A DNA stretch of 64,000 nucleotides from Benincasa hispida (Eukaryota; Streptophyta; Magnoliopsida; Cucurbitales; Cucurbitaceae), in contig NC_052354.1 in NCBI RefSeq assembly GCF_009727055.1, positions 35,085,465 to 35,149,464 of the forward strand. Direction: 5' to 3'. Shown here piece by piece: positions 1 to 9,177 of the stretch. The position numbers and the translations under genes are program-made. The notes below the pieces were generated by a model. That model was not told where the DNA came from. It saw only the letters and a program-made list of their open reading frames with translations, and did no database searches. The first letter of the stretch is position 1; each line of letters begins with the position of its first letter.

Positions 1-314
1 CGATATGCTTTATGTCGTGAAAGCACATCTACTCATATAAACTATCTAAAACTCAAGCATAAAAGTTTCATTTTTTTGTCACTTATCAGTCATTTCATCT
101 CAAATCCCCTAGGATTGTTTCATCGTAGGGTCACCTTATTCCACCATCTACGATCACCTCAACCCGAATTGTCTCATCCTAACATTGCCTCACTGTGAAT
201 CACCTTTTCTTAAGGTTCCCTCATCTCAAGTTGACTAGGGTCACCTTATTTCGAATTGCTTCATTTAGAATCACTTCATTCCAAGTCACCTTTTTCAAAA
301 ATTACAAATTTAAT
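1..314. other. AT-rich flank with degenerate short repeats
   Basis: No gene is visible. Between about 110 and 295 a degenerate word of the form 'TCACCTTATTC' with a preceding 'TTGYYTCAT' recurs at roughly 30-60 base spacing, so this is probably decayed repeat sequence rather than regulatory DNA. Confidence 0.4.
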
Positions 315-530
315 CAATACAAGAAATTTGCCCTTTCCTGATGGCCAAAACCATTGGAAAAGTTAAAAGAATGTCAGAAAAGGCTTTCTCGATGTCTTTT
401 TACGTCAGAAAAGTCATCGGGATAGCGTCTTCGGGAAAGCCTTATCCTGACGTAAAAATGTTACTTCGTCAGAAATAAAAGATTTTGTGATGAACAAAGT
501 GGAAAGGCTTTCTCTCGACGACCATAGTTT
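315..530. mobile_element. Left terminus and subterminal region of a CACTA (En/Spm) element
   Basis: The block opens with CAATACAAGAAATTTGCC, one base off the usual CACTACAAGAAA terminus of plant CACTA elements. It is followed by clustered subterminal motifs such as 'GTCAGAAAAG', 'TCGGGAAAGCC' and 'GACGTAAA' in both orientations, the binding-site type such transposases use. The same motif style resumes at 8996-9177 and 11013-11240, and a CACTA-type transposase remnant lies at 12680-13190. I infer one host element into which later retroelements inserted. The right terminus was not found. Confidence 0.55.
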
Positions 531-1931
531 TGTTGGGGTTTGTGCTCTAAAGTCTTGTGTCCTATAGTTTATAAACAACTTTGTAAGAACACTTGTGATG
601 TATAATATATATGATTTTTACCTCACTTCTTGACTTTGAACATTTAGATGTTTTTTATTTTACCACAAACCAATAAACATAATATCACTGGTTGTCTTTA
701 TGTAACTTAAGCAAGTATGTAATGACATACAAGTGGATCATGTCTTAAGTGACAACCAAAATAATCTGTGTATATGGATATAGGAGGGAAACCTTATCCT
801 GGTAACACTACGGACACGACCGCCTTGTGAAATTGTTACAAATATTATGACTTGTCACAGATGGTCTGATCCTGATCATTTTTGCAGTGGACATGTGAAC
901 GGGGTGTCCTATGCAAAGAGTTTGTATAAGACCTGACTTCGAAGTATTAATGTCTTGTCATATAACTCTGTTCATGACTGAGACTTCACTTCACAAGAAT
1001 GACCATAGGTAACATGACCTCAATCCTGAGTGAGTTGGGAACTCCTGCCATTGAGGGCGGTCTTTTGATTTGCATGGGTGCGAGTTGCCAGAGCACTGAC
1101 TCAAACCTACAACTTTGGAGATTCGACTGATTTGGTAGTTAGGAACTCAACTTCACAAGATGAAGTTCACTCCTTCCCCAAAAAAGGGGTAAGTAGATAG
1201 ATTGCTCTCTTAAGATCTAATCCCAGGGCTTGAACGATGTGGCGCCACGAACCTTTTCATCATCCGAGAGGTGTTCACACATAGTAGGACTATGTTGTAT
1301 TGTTCATTAGAGGGATCAGTGGTACTTAAGGAGGAAGATGTAATTACAGGGGCAAAACGGTAAATTGGTCTGTTGTAATTACGAGCATCTGTGAAGGGTC
1401 ATCGTATTGATGATTGGTTATATCCAATGGACATAAAATATATCTACGGCAAGAATAGTTCAATTGTCGGTCTTTAGTGGATTGTCTGGCAATTAACGGA
1501 TGGTGAATATCATGACTAAAGAGTTTAGCCAGCTATTCACGTGTCGTTCGGGCTTTGAGCTTTAGGTTCATAAGGTCCCCTTAGAAGCTTGGATACAAGT
1601 TGAGAGTCAGTTTTTGGGTCAGTTTGAAATGTTCAAATTGACAAGCGGGGAGTTCGATTATATATGATATAATTGAATTAGTTAATTATATATGATATAA
1701 TTAATTATATATGATATAATTAGCTTTATGTATGAGATACATTAATTTGGAGGAAATTGGATATGAATATGATTTATATCTAGTGGAGGAAAATACTATA
1801 ATTATATATGATATTAATTTATATGTTATGAATATGTTGAGATAAGATTCACTAAACGGTTGAAAGGTAAATGGGACGGCATCTCTTCTAGGTTAATAAC
1901 GGATGAGTGAGTTGAAAGATCAATTTGAGAT

Positions 1932-1940
1932 GCATAAAAA
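1932..1940 (+). promoter_or_regulatory. LTR TATA-like box (5' LTR)
   Basis: CATAAAAAG lies in a conserved context (GAGATG before, CTCACGGTGTG after). The 3' LTR has the better match CATAAATAG at 8321-8329 in the same context. This would put the transcript start just upstream of the GATCG array. Inferred from sequence only. Confidence 0.5.
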
Positions 1941-1984
1941 GCTCACGGTGTGTTAAGCATGAGATACATGGATATTGCGTTAAA

Positions 1985-2280
1985 GAGTGTGTCATCGCTT
2001 AGAAAATCAGTGCTTGCATGATCGCTTACCTATACGATATTGCTAAGCGATCGTTTACTGATAACACCCTCGCGCGCTATTTACTAAACGATCATTTACC
2101 TTTTCCTAAGCGATCGTTTAGCTGTCGATATTTACTAAACGATCATATAGACGATTGCTTAGTTTTTCCTACACGGTCGTATAGACGATCAGTTGGTTTT
2201 TCTTACACGATCGTTTAGACAATCGCTTACTCTTTTCCTACATGATCATATACTTGATCTAAATGATCAAGCATGTTGTC
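1985..2280 (+). repeat. Degenerate array of CGATCG palindromes, LTR copy
   Basis: About ten to twelve copies of a word close to CTAAACGATCGTTTAG, a perfect 16-base palindrome in its consensus form, separated by variable spacers such as TTTTTCCTACA. Units vary (GATCA, GATTG, GGTCG). The same array is in the 3' LTR (8360-8660), in the Copia-1 leader (2990-3260), in an antisense LTR (39060-39240) and, with longer units, at 23460-23785. Confidence 0.85.
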
Positions 2281-2639
2281 TATATGATAGAAGAGCTCAT
2301 CTCCCACTTGCTTAATCGTTGTGTACCATCTCTCTTCCTCATCTCCTCTACCAAATCCGAACAAAGCCCACACTTTGGTTACTCACTTCAAAAATACTGA
2401 GGACTCTGAGTGATGGTGTCATCTCTGCTTCCTTCTGGTCGTGCAGTGATTGTTCGAAGTAGACGATTGGGTTTTAGATTCGCTGTAAAGAAGAAGTCTT
2501 CAATTGGTATGATCTCTCAATCTCTTTAGCATTATGAATGCATATTAGTATGTTTGAATGTATATGTGGTATTTCTGTCAAAATGAATTGGAAAGATCCA
2601 CTTTCGCTCGTAGGTACTCTTGAATAAGAGTTCCTTCAA

Positions 2640-2657
2640 TTGGTATTAGAGCACTCG
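2640..2657 (+). other. Primer-binding site of Copia-1
   Basis: TTGGTATTAGAGCACTCGG starts about one base after the LTR end. It matches the TGGTATCAGAGC class complementary to plant initiator methionine tRNA used by Copia elements, with one C to T change. Confidence 0.8.
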
Positions 2658-4587
2658 GTTTCTGATATTTCAATTCATTGCTGCAAAAGAATTGTATTTA
2701 CATTCACGGTGAGTGTACCATGTGTACTCTTTATTTTAATTGTTAATTCTTTTGTGGATGTGTGGATTAATGGAGTTTTTTGGAATGTAACCTCGGTTTG
2801 TTGAATTCTCAAGTTATTTGTAAAGGCCCCGACATTTCTGGGCACAATTAATTATTATCGAGTCTATAAATTCAAAGTTAGTTTGAGTCTTGAGTCGTTC
2901 GTGATGCAGTTTGGAGCAAGGGATTGTTGTTCTTCGTGGTAGAAGACGATCAAGTTTTGGTTGTGTCGTGTAGACGATGAGGTAGATGATTGCTGAGTAT
3001 CGAATGCTCGATTTTCATTTAACTCGCGCATGCACTAGACGATCGTATAGCTCAGCAAGCCTCATCGCTTAGTTATTGACTATATGATCGCGGAGTAATT
3101 GCATGGCAAATCGTTTACTTTTCACGTGCTAAGTGATCGTCTAGACGATCAAGCTTCGCGGCCTCATTATTGTCTATGCGATCGTTTTGCTTTTACGCTA
3201 TCGCTTAGTGTGTGCTACACGATCATTTAACTGGAGGCGTTTACTAAACGATGAGATCTTCACCCGGTGGTTCAAGACTTAGTTCGCTTGTGAACTAGTT
3301 TGCTCAGTAGAATTACGTAAATAGATTATTTTCTCATTCCGGTTGTTTTTTTTTTTTTTTTGTACATATGATGTATGTTTTTTTAATGTCATATGGTATG
3401 CACATATAGATCAATTCCACCTTAGGTCATGCATATTCTCTTTATTATAAGTATTATGATTTAGTGAAGCATGATTCAATTTACGTAAGTACATGCACAT
3501 GCATCATTTAATATAAGGGTTATTTTATGTATGCATTATTTATTTAACGTAATATTTATAAGCGTTATAAATACTTCATTATATGGCATGTGTGTTTTAG
3601 TTATTTTATAAATGGTTATGAAATAAAAATAGAACTAAAATATTTAGTAAAAGATTAATATGTAGCAAATCTATCTATAATAAAAATTTTGTCTGAGGCA
3701 GGTTCTGACTAGGTTGGGGTATTTAGGGTGACGGAAATGGAACACCTCTACCTGGGAACCTCCCTAGAAAGATGTTTTAGATAGATTTGACGCATACATG
3801 CAAGTTAAGGCCAGTCCATTAAAGAGTGTGACTACTTGGACTTTTTTTTAATTTCAAAGACAAAAGTTGTTTTTTAGCAAATTAATAAATGACTTAGATT
3901 ATTATCAGTAACCGGATAGTCTAGGATCATAAACCCCTAGATAGAGCATTCAGTGGGAAGGACTTAGGGCATTTGATGCTTCATTTACACCTCTCGTGTT
4001 TCTCCTCATAGCCCCCATCGTGAAATCTATCCTCAGCCTCGTGATACACTGGGAGTGTCCTCCTAAAGGATGGTCTTTGGGTAGATTAATATCAACATGG
4101 ATGGAAAGAATGTTCATAGTAAGTGTGAGTATGAAGTGCGACAGCATATCCCACGGTCTCTCTTGTTAGATGGAATAAAGTTTCTATGCATGGCTGTAAG
4201 AGGATAAGGTTACTTAGTCTCTTGTCCTAATCTGCTTTTTCCATACGGTGGGTGCATTACGGTGGGACTCTGGGGCCGAAAATGAGGGGTTACACTTACT
4301 CGGGATTTTTAAGGGTTAATAGTTCTGGACCAAACAAATGGTGGCTATTAGGTTCATTTGCAAGAGTTGGTTCTACCTAATGGTTGAGAATGTCTCATCC
4401 CAGTGAAGGGACATATGATCACCCCACCAATGACGTTTTTCCTGCCTCCCTGGGGCATCATTGCAAAATAGAAGTCTTATCAATTAGGGTATTTGGAATC
4501 TATTTTGCTAAAACTAATTGGTTAAAAAATGTGGTTCTTGCAAAGTCTTATAAAAGGTTATTCAATTTTTTTCAACAACGGTTTTTA
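2658..4587 (+). other. Long untranslated leader of Copia-1
   Basis: Nearly 1.9 kb separates the primer-binding site from the gag start. It holds a second palindrome array (2990-3260), a run of T near 3346-3361 and AT-rich sequence. No coding potential was recognised; small open frames here are without family features. The reading frame open from 4384 is an upstream extension and the gag start is better placed at 4588. Confidence 0.6.
2990..3260 (+). repeat. Degenerate array of CGATCG palindromes, leader copy
   Basis: Repeated GATCG/GATCA words followed by TATAG, TTTAG or TTTAC, for example ACGATCGTATAGC and AGTGATCGTCTAGACGATC. Same style as the array in the LTRs but within the internal leader, so a full-length transcript would carry two arrays before gag. 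Confidence 0.8.
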
Positions 4588-5139
4588 ATGGCTATAGCCA
4601 CTATCAGTTTACTTTGGACCAAAAAACTAAATGGCCAAAATTACTCAAGTTGGAAACATATGCTCACAACGATACTCATCATCGAGGATCTGAAGTTTGT
4701 CCTTACGGAGGAATGTCCTCCTATTCCACCTCAGGATGCTAATCGAAATGTTCGGACGGCATACGAGTATTGGATACGAGAAAACGAAAAGGCCTCAGCT
4801 TATATCTTGGCTAGTCTTAGTGACATGTTGGGCAAGAAACATGAGTCCATGGTTTCAGCATGTGAGATCATGGAGTCCCTGCGGGGAATGTTCGAACAAT
4901 CGTCTGGACAACTCACGCATGAGGCTCTGAAACACATCTTCAGCTCCAAATCGAGGAAGGCACCTCTGTTCGTGAACACGTGCTGAATATGATGGTCCAC
5001 TTTTACGTGGCGGAGATGAATGGGTTTAAAATTGATGAGAGCAGTCAGGTTAGCATTATCCTGCATTCATTGTCGGAGAGCTTCCTCCATTTTGTTAGCA
5101 ATACGATTCTTAACGAAATGGAATACTCCCTTACCACTC

Positions 5140-5177
5140 CTGTCTCTTATACACATCTAGATGTGTATAAGAGACAG
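5140..5177. other. Mate-pair junction adapter (double Tn5 mosaic end), assembly artefact
   Basis: The block is CTGTCTCTTATACACATCT followed directly by its reverse complement, 38 bases in total. This is the Tn5 19-base mosaic end in head-to-head form, the known junction of transposase-based mate-pair libraries. It is not plant sequence. Flanking sequence is duplicated (128 bases identical by eye), as expected when two reads of a circularised fragment, or of two copies of a family, are joined. Confidence 0.97.
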
Positions 5178-5224
5178 CACCTAGAGCATCTCACGATAGC
5201 AACGAACATCCACTTTAACGTGGT

Positions 5225-5352
5225 GGAGATGAATGGGTTTAAAATTGATGAGAGCAGTCAGGTTAGCATTATCCTGCATTCATTGTCGGAGAGCTTCCTC
5301 CATTTTGTTAGCAATACGATTCTTAACGAAATGGAATACTCCCTTACCACTC
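5225..5352 (+). repeat. Second copy of a 128-base gag block next to the adapter
   Basis: Identical by eye to 5012-5139, offset 213 bases. Upstream of it, 5178-5224 resembles 4960-5011 only loosely, which suggests that the joined reads came from different copies of this repeat family. Probably an assembly duplication rather than a genomic one. Confidence 0.8.
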
Positions 5353-5471
5353 TCCTCAACGAGTTGCATACTTACCAATCCTTGCTGAAAAGTAAAGAGA
5401 AAAAGGAAGGTAAGCAAATGTTGTCTCGTCTTCTAAAAGGTTCTATTTAGGTTCGACCTCAGGAACACAGT

Positions 5472-5723
5472 TTGCAGCTTCAACTTCTAACTTTGGAAAA
5501 ACGAAAAAGAAGAAGGGTAGTAAAAGGGAACGGGAATGCGCCTGCTAACTCGCCACTTGTCACCCAGAAGAAGCGTCCACTGCCAGTTGAAAAAGGAAAA
5601 TGTTTCCACTGTAACCAGGATGGATACTGGAAGAGGAATTGTCCTCGTTATTTGAAGAAAAAGAAGACAGCCAAGGCTAAGGCCAAGGCAGACAAAGGCA
5701 AATATGATTTACTTGTAGTATAA
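5472..5723 (+). pseudogene. Copia-1 gag C-terminus with a damaged zinc knuckle
   Basis: A lysine-rich stretch surrounds KCFHCNQDGYWKRNC at 5598-5642. Copia Gag normally has a CX2CX4HX4C knuckle that binds RNA. Here the three cysteines are kept but the histidine position is tyrosine (Y52 of this frame). The downstream text KADKGKYDLLVV is the usual link to protease. It is out of frame with the preceding gag part. Confidence 0.8.
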
Positions 5724-5732
5724 ACTTGTTTA

Positions 5733-6089
5733 GTGGAGAATGATGATTCTGCATGGATAATAAATTCGGAGGCCATTAATCATGCATGTTCTTCTTTTCA
5801 GGGGATTAGATCTTGGCGACAACTAAAGGCTGGTGAGATGATGTTGCGAGTAGGCACTGGGCATGTCGTCTCAGCTATGGCAGTGAGAGGCATCCAATTA
5901 TCTTTACAGAATAGGTTTCTTATATTAAAATATGCCTTTGTAGTTCCTGAACTAAAAAGGAACCTTATTTTTATAAAGTGTCTATTACAATGCAATTACA
6001 CTCTTTCTTTTAAAATGAATAAAGCGATTCATAAGGATGGTGTTGAAATTTATATAGCTAAACTAGACAAGAACTTGTATGTGCTATGA
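5733..6089 (+). pseudogene. Copia-1 protease region, catalytic motif lost
   Basis: The frame reads WIINSEAINHACSS where Copia aspartic proteases have W-I-x-D-S-G-A-[ST]-x-H-x-C. The catalytic aspartate is asparagine (residue 11 of this frame) and the glycine is glutamate. Downstream VGTGHVVSA and VVPELKRNLI match the rest of the protease fold. Inactive if translated. Confidence 0.85.
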
Positions 6090-6122
6090 CCGTTAGCCTT
6101 AAGTTCCCTCAATAATATAGAG

Positions 6123-6362
6123 ATGTTTAAATCTGCCGTAACACAATTTAAACACCAACGAATTTCTCCAAAAGAAAATGCCCAACTTTGGCACCTTCGA
6201 TTAGGGCACATCAATCTCAATAGGATTGAGAGATTGGTGAAGAATAGCCTTCTAAGCGAGTTAGAGGAAAATTCTTTACCAGTGTGTGAATCTTGCCTTA
6301 AAGGTAAGATGACTAAAAGACCTTTTACTGGAAAAGGTTATCGAGCTAAAGAGCCTCTTTAA
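6123..6362 (+). pseudogene. Copia-1 GAG-pre-integrase (HHCC) domain
   Basis: LWHLRLGHINLNRIERLVK followed by CESCLKGKMTKRPF provides the H-x(3-4)-H and C-x2-C ligands of the integrase zinc-binding domain. The frame ends in a stop at the point where the integrase core should begin (LVHS...), so the polyprotein is broken here. Confidence 0.85.
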
Positions 6363-6830
6363 TTAGTACATTCGAACCTTTGTGGTCCTATAAATGTGCG
6401 AGCTCAAGGAGGCTATGAGTACTTTATCAATTTTACTGATGATTACTCGAGATATGGGTATGCCTATCTGATGCAACGAAAGTTTGAATCTTTCGAAAAG
6501 TTCAAAATGTTTAAGGCCAAAGTTGAGAATGCTTTGGGTAGACGAATTAAGACACTTCATTAAGATCAAGGTGAAAAGTTTTCGGATTCTGAGTTCCAAG
6601 ACTATTTATTAGAACATGGAATCATTTCCCAATTTTCGGCACCGGGTATACCTCAGCAAAATGGTGTAGCAGATAGGAGAAATAGAACCTTGTTGGACAT
6701 GGCTCGTTCGATGATAAGTCTCTTCCTTACCAGACTCATTTTGGGGTTTCACAGTGGAGAATATGGTATACATTCTCAACTGTATTCCTTTTAAGAGTAT
6801 TGCAAGAATACCTACGGGACCGTCCGCGGC
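6363..6830 (+). pseudogene. Copia-1 integrase core, decayed and truncated
   Basis: In-frame text after the stop reads LVHSNLCGP, FTDDYSRYGYAYLM, then a stop inside the second catalytic aspartate region (TLH, stop, DQGEKF), then PQQNGVADRRNRTLLDM. The first Asp of the DDE triad (usually HSDLCGP) is Asn and the usual Glu (SERRNR) is Asp. The frame ends around ILNCIPFKSI. RT and RNase H are absent: sequence typical of the element's 3' end begins by 6838. Confidence 0.8.
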
Positions 6831-6924
6831 TGGAGTAGGGCAAGTCGGAGATTTTATTGCACTGGGTTTTTATGCCTTAGTTTATTGTTTTGTACCTGTT
6901 TTTTGTACTCCCCACTTCACATTA

Positions 6925-6939
6925 GGACAAGTGGGAGAT
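6925..6939 (+). other. Polypurine tract of Copia-1
   Basis: GGACAAGTGGGAGAT abuts the 3' LTR start. A near copy, GGGCAAGTCGGAGATT, lies about 87 bases upstream (6838-6853), so the element carries two purine-tract-like copies; the one at the LTR edge would prime second-strand synthesis. Confidence 0.65.
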
Positions 6940-8995
6940 TGTTAGGGTTTGTGCCCTAAAGTCTCGTGTCCTGTACTTTATAAACAACTTTGTAAGAACA
7001 CTTGTGATGTATAATATATATGATATTTGTTGCACATTTAGATGTTTTTTTATTTTTCGACAAACCAATAAACTTAATATCCCTAGTTGTCTTTATGTAA
7101 CTTAAGCATGTATGTAGTGACATACAAGTGGATCATGTCTTAAGTGACAACTAAAATACTCTGTAGTATATGGATATAGGAGGGAAACCTCATCCTGGTA
7201 ACACTACGGACGCGACCCGCTTTGTGGAATTGTTACAAATGTTATGACTTGTCACAGATGGTCTGATCCTGATCATTTGTGTAGTGGACATGCAAGCGAG
7301 GGCGTCCTATACAAAGAGTTTGTATAAGACCTGACCTCGAAGTGTTAATATCTTGTCATATATCTTCTTTCATGACTGAGACTTCACTTCACTACAATGA
7401 CCATAGGTAATATGACCTCAACCTGAGTGAGTTGGGAACTCCTGCCATTGAGAGCGGTCTTTTGATTTGTATGGGTGCGAATGGTCAGCGCGCCGACTTA
7501 AACCTACGACTTTGGAGATTCAGCTAATTTTGGAGCTGGGAACTCAACTTCACAAGATGGAGTTCACTCCTTCCCTAAAACAGGAGTAAGTAGATAGATT
7601 TCTCTCTTAAAGACTGATCCTGGGGCTTGAACGATGTGGCGCCATACACCTTCTCATGGGTCGAGAGGTGTTCACACATAGTAGGACTATGTTGTATTGT
7701 TCATTAGAAGGATCAGTGGTACTTAAGGAGAAAGAATTAATTACAGGGGCAAAACGATAAATTAGCCTGCTGTAATTACGAGCATCTATGAAGGGTCATC
7801 GTACTGATGATTGGTTATATCCAATGGACATAAATATATATCCATGGCAAGAAGAATTCAACTGTCGGTCCTTAGTGGAAAGCCTGGCAGTTAACGGATG
7901 GTAGATATCATGACTAAAGAGTTTAGTTAGCTATTCACGTGTCGTTGAAGATTCGAGCCTTAGGTCCATAAGGTCTTCTTAGTAGCTTGGATACAAGTTG
8001 AGAGTCAGTATTTTATCAGCTTGAAATGTTCAAATTGACAAGAGGGAGTTCAATTATATAGGATATAATTGAACTAGTTAATTATATATGATATAATTAA
8101 CTTTATGTATGAGATACTTTAATCTGGAGGAAATTAGATATAAATATGATTTATATCTTGTGGAGGAAAATACTATAATTAATATATGATATTAATTTAT
8201 ATATTATGAATATGATGAGATCACATTCATTGGACGGTTAAAAGGGAAATGGGACGATATCTTTTCTATTTTAATAACGAATGAGTGAGATGAAAGATCA
8301 CTTTGAGATGCATAAATAGCTCACGGTGTGTTAAGCATGATATGCGCGAACATTGTGTTAAAGAGTATGTCATCGTTTAGAAAATCAGTGCCTATATGAT
8401 AGTGCCTGCACAATCGCTTACCTATACGATATTGTTAAGCGATCGTTTACTGATTATACCCTCACACGCTATTTACTGAACGATCGTTTATCTTTTCCTA
8501 AGCGATTGTTTAGCTGTCGACATTTACTAAACGATCGTATAGATGATCGCTTAGTTTTTCCTACACGATCGTTTAGACGATCATTTAGTTTTTCCTACAT
8601 GATCATATACTTCATCTAAATGATCGAGAATCTTGTCTATACGATAGACGATTTCATCTCCCACTTGCTTGATCGTTGTGTATGATCTCTCTTCCTCCTC
8701 CCCTCTACCAAATCCGAACAAAGCCTACACTTTGGATACTCACTCCAAGAACACTGAGGGCTCTAAGTGGTGGTGTCATCTCTGTTTCCTTCTGTTCGTG
8801 TGGTGATTGTTCAAGGTAGACGATTGGGTTTTAGATTCTCTGTGAAGAAGAAGTCTTCACCTGGTATGATCTCTCGATCTCTTTAGCATTATGAATGCAT
8901 ATTAGTATGTTTGAATGTATATGTGGTAATTCTGTCACAATGAACTGGAAAGATCCACTTCCGCTCATAGGTACTCTTGAATAAGAGTTCCTTCA
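6940..8995 (+). repeat. 3' LTR of Copia-1
   Basis: Colinear with 531-2638 from TGTTAGGGTTTGTGCCC to GAGTTCCTTCA. It carries the TATA-like CATAAATAG (8321-8329) and a palindrome array at 8360-8660. Length 2056 bases against 2108 in the 5' LTR; part of the difference is one AT-rich unit fewer. Confidence 0.9.
8360..8660 (+). repeat. Degenerate array of CGATCG palindromes, 3' LTR copy
   Basis: Orthologous in position to 1985-2280 but with cleaner copies, for example AAACGATCGTATAG and CACGATCGTTTAGACGATC. Individual units differ between the LTRs more by substitution than by copy number. Confidence 0.85.
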
Positions 8996-9177
8996 AGTCT
9001 GACATCGGAAGAAGTGAACCCAAAAACTTTAACTTAATTTTCAGCATCGGAAAGAGTGAATTCTTCCTATGGGAGTTTGGAGAAATGTCTTCTCTCGATG
9101 CTAGAAAATGGATTTTTTTGGGTCGAGAGAAGTGACTTATCTAGACGCTAGACTATGGGCGTCGAGAAAAATCGAAA
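8996..9177. mobile_element. CACTA subterminal repeats between two retroelement insertions
   Basis: Short stretch with CATCGGAAGAAG, CATCGGAAAGAG, TCTCTCGATGCTAG, GTCGAGAGAAG and GCGTCGAGAAAA, in both orientations. It continues the motif style at 330-530 and 11040-11230 and is sandwiched between Copia-1 and the solo LTR. Confidence 0.5.

Larger units (their letters stand above)
531..2638 (+). repeat. 5' LTR of Copia-1
   Basis: It starts at TGTTGGGGTTTGTGC and ends at GAGTTCCTTCA directly before the primer-binding site. It contains an AT-rich stretch at about 1650-1725 with three copies of a roughly 20-base 'TTAATTATATATGATATAA' unit, where the 3' LTR has two. A TATA-like box lies near 1932 and an array of GATCG palindromes near 1985-2280. 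Length is about 2.1 kb. Confidence 0.9.
4588..5450 (+). pseudogene. Copia-1 gag, frameshifted and disrupted by an assembly artefact
   Basis: Gag would be the RNA-binding structural protein of the particle. The ATG at 4588 gives MAIATISLLWTKKLNGQNY, typical of the N-terminus of Copia Gag (UBN2-type domain), and the family word NGQNYSSWK is clear. The frame breaks near 4950 in the AGGAAGGCACC region. It continues in another frame as REHVLNMMVHF at about 4971 and then AEMNGFKIDESSQVSIIL. At 5140-5177 a 38-base mate-pair junction adapter interrupts it, giving the false peptide VSYTHLDVYKRQ. A 128-base block is repeated on both sides (5012-5139 and 5225-5352). Beyond the artefact the frame runs to a stop at 5450, where related Gags continue towards the zinc knuckle. 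Confidence 0.85.
531..8995 (+). mobile_element. Copia-1: long-LTR Ty1/copia retrotransposon, internally deleted
   Basis: Two direct LTRs (531-2638 and 6940-8995) both begin TGTT and end TTCCTTCA. A methionine-type primer-binding site follows the first and a purine tract precedes the second. The flanking five bases are AGTTT (526-530) and AGTCT (8996-9000), a target duplication with one mismatch. Inside are gag, protease, GAG-pre-integrase and part of the integrase core, in the order expected for Copia. RT and RNase H are missing, removed by a deletion near 6820. Over the first 85 bases the two LTRs differ at about five positions by eye, so the insertion is not recent. It cannot move by itself. 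Confidence 0.9.

Noticed and set aside
1985..2280. CRISPR-like interpretation of the palindrome arrays
   Set aside because: Units are degenerate, spacing is irregular, spacers are not unique, and the host is a plant retrotransposon LTR.
4980..5450. An apparently long open frame with an internal repeat in the Copia-1 gag
   Set aside because: The internal repeat and the peptide VSYTHLDVYKRQ come from a library adapter and a duplicated read, so it is not a real repeat protein.
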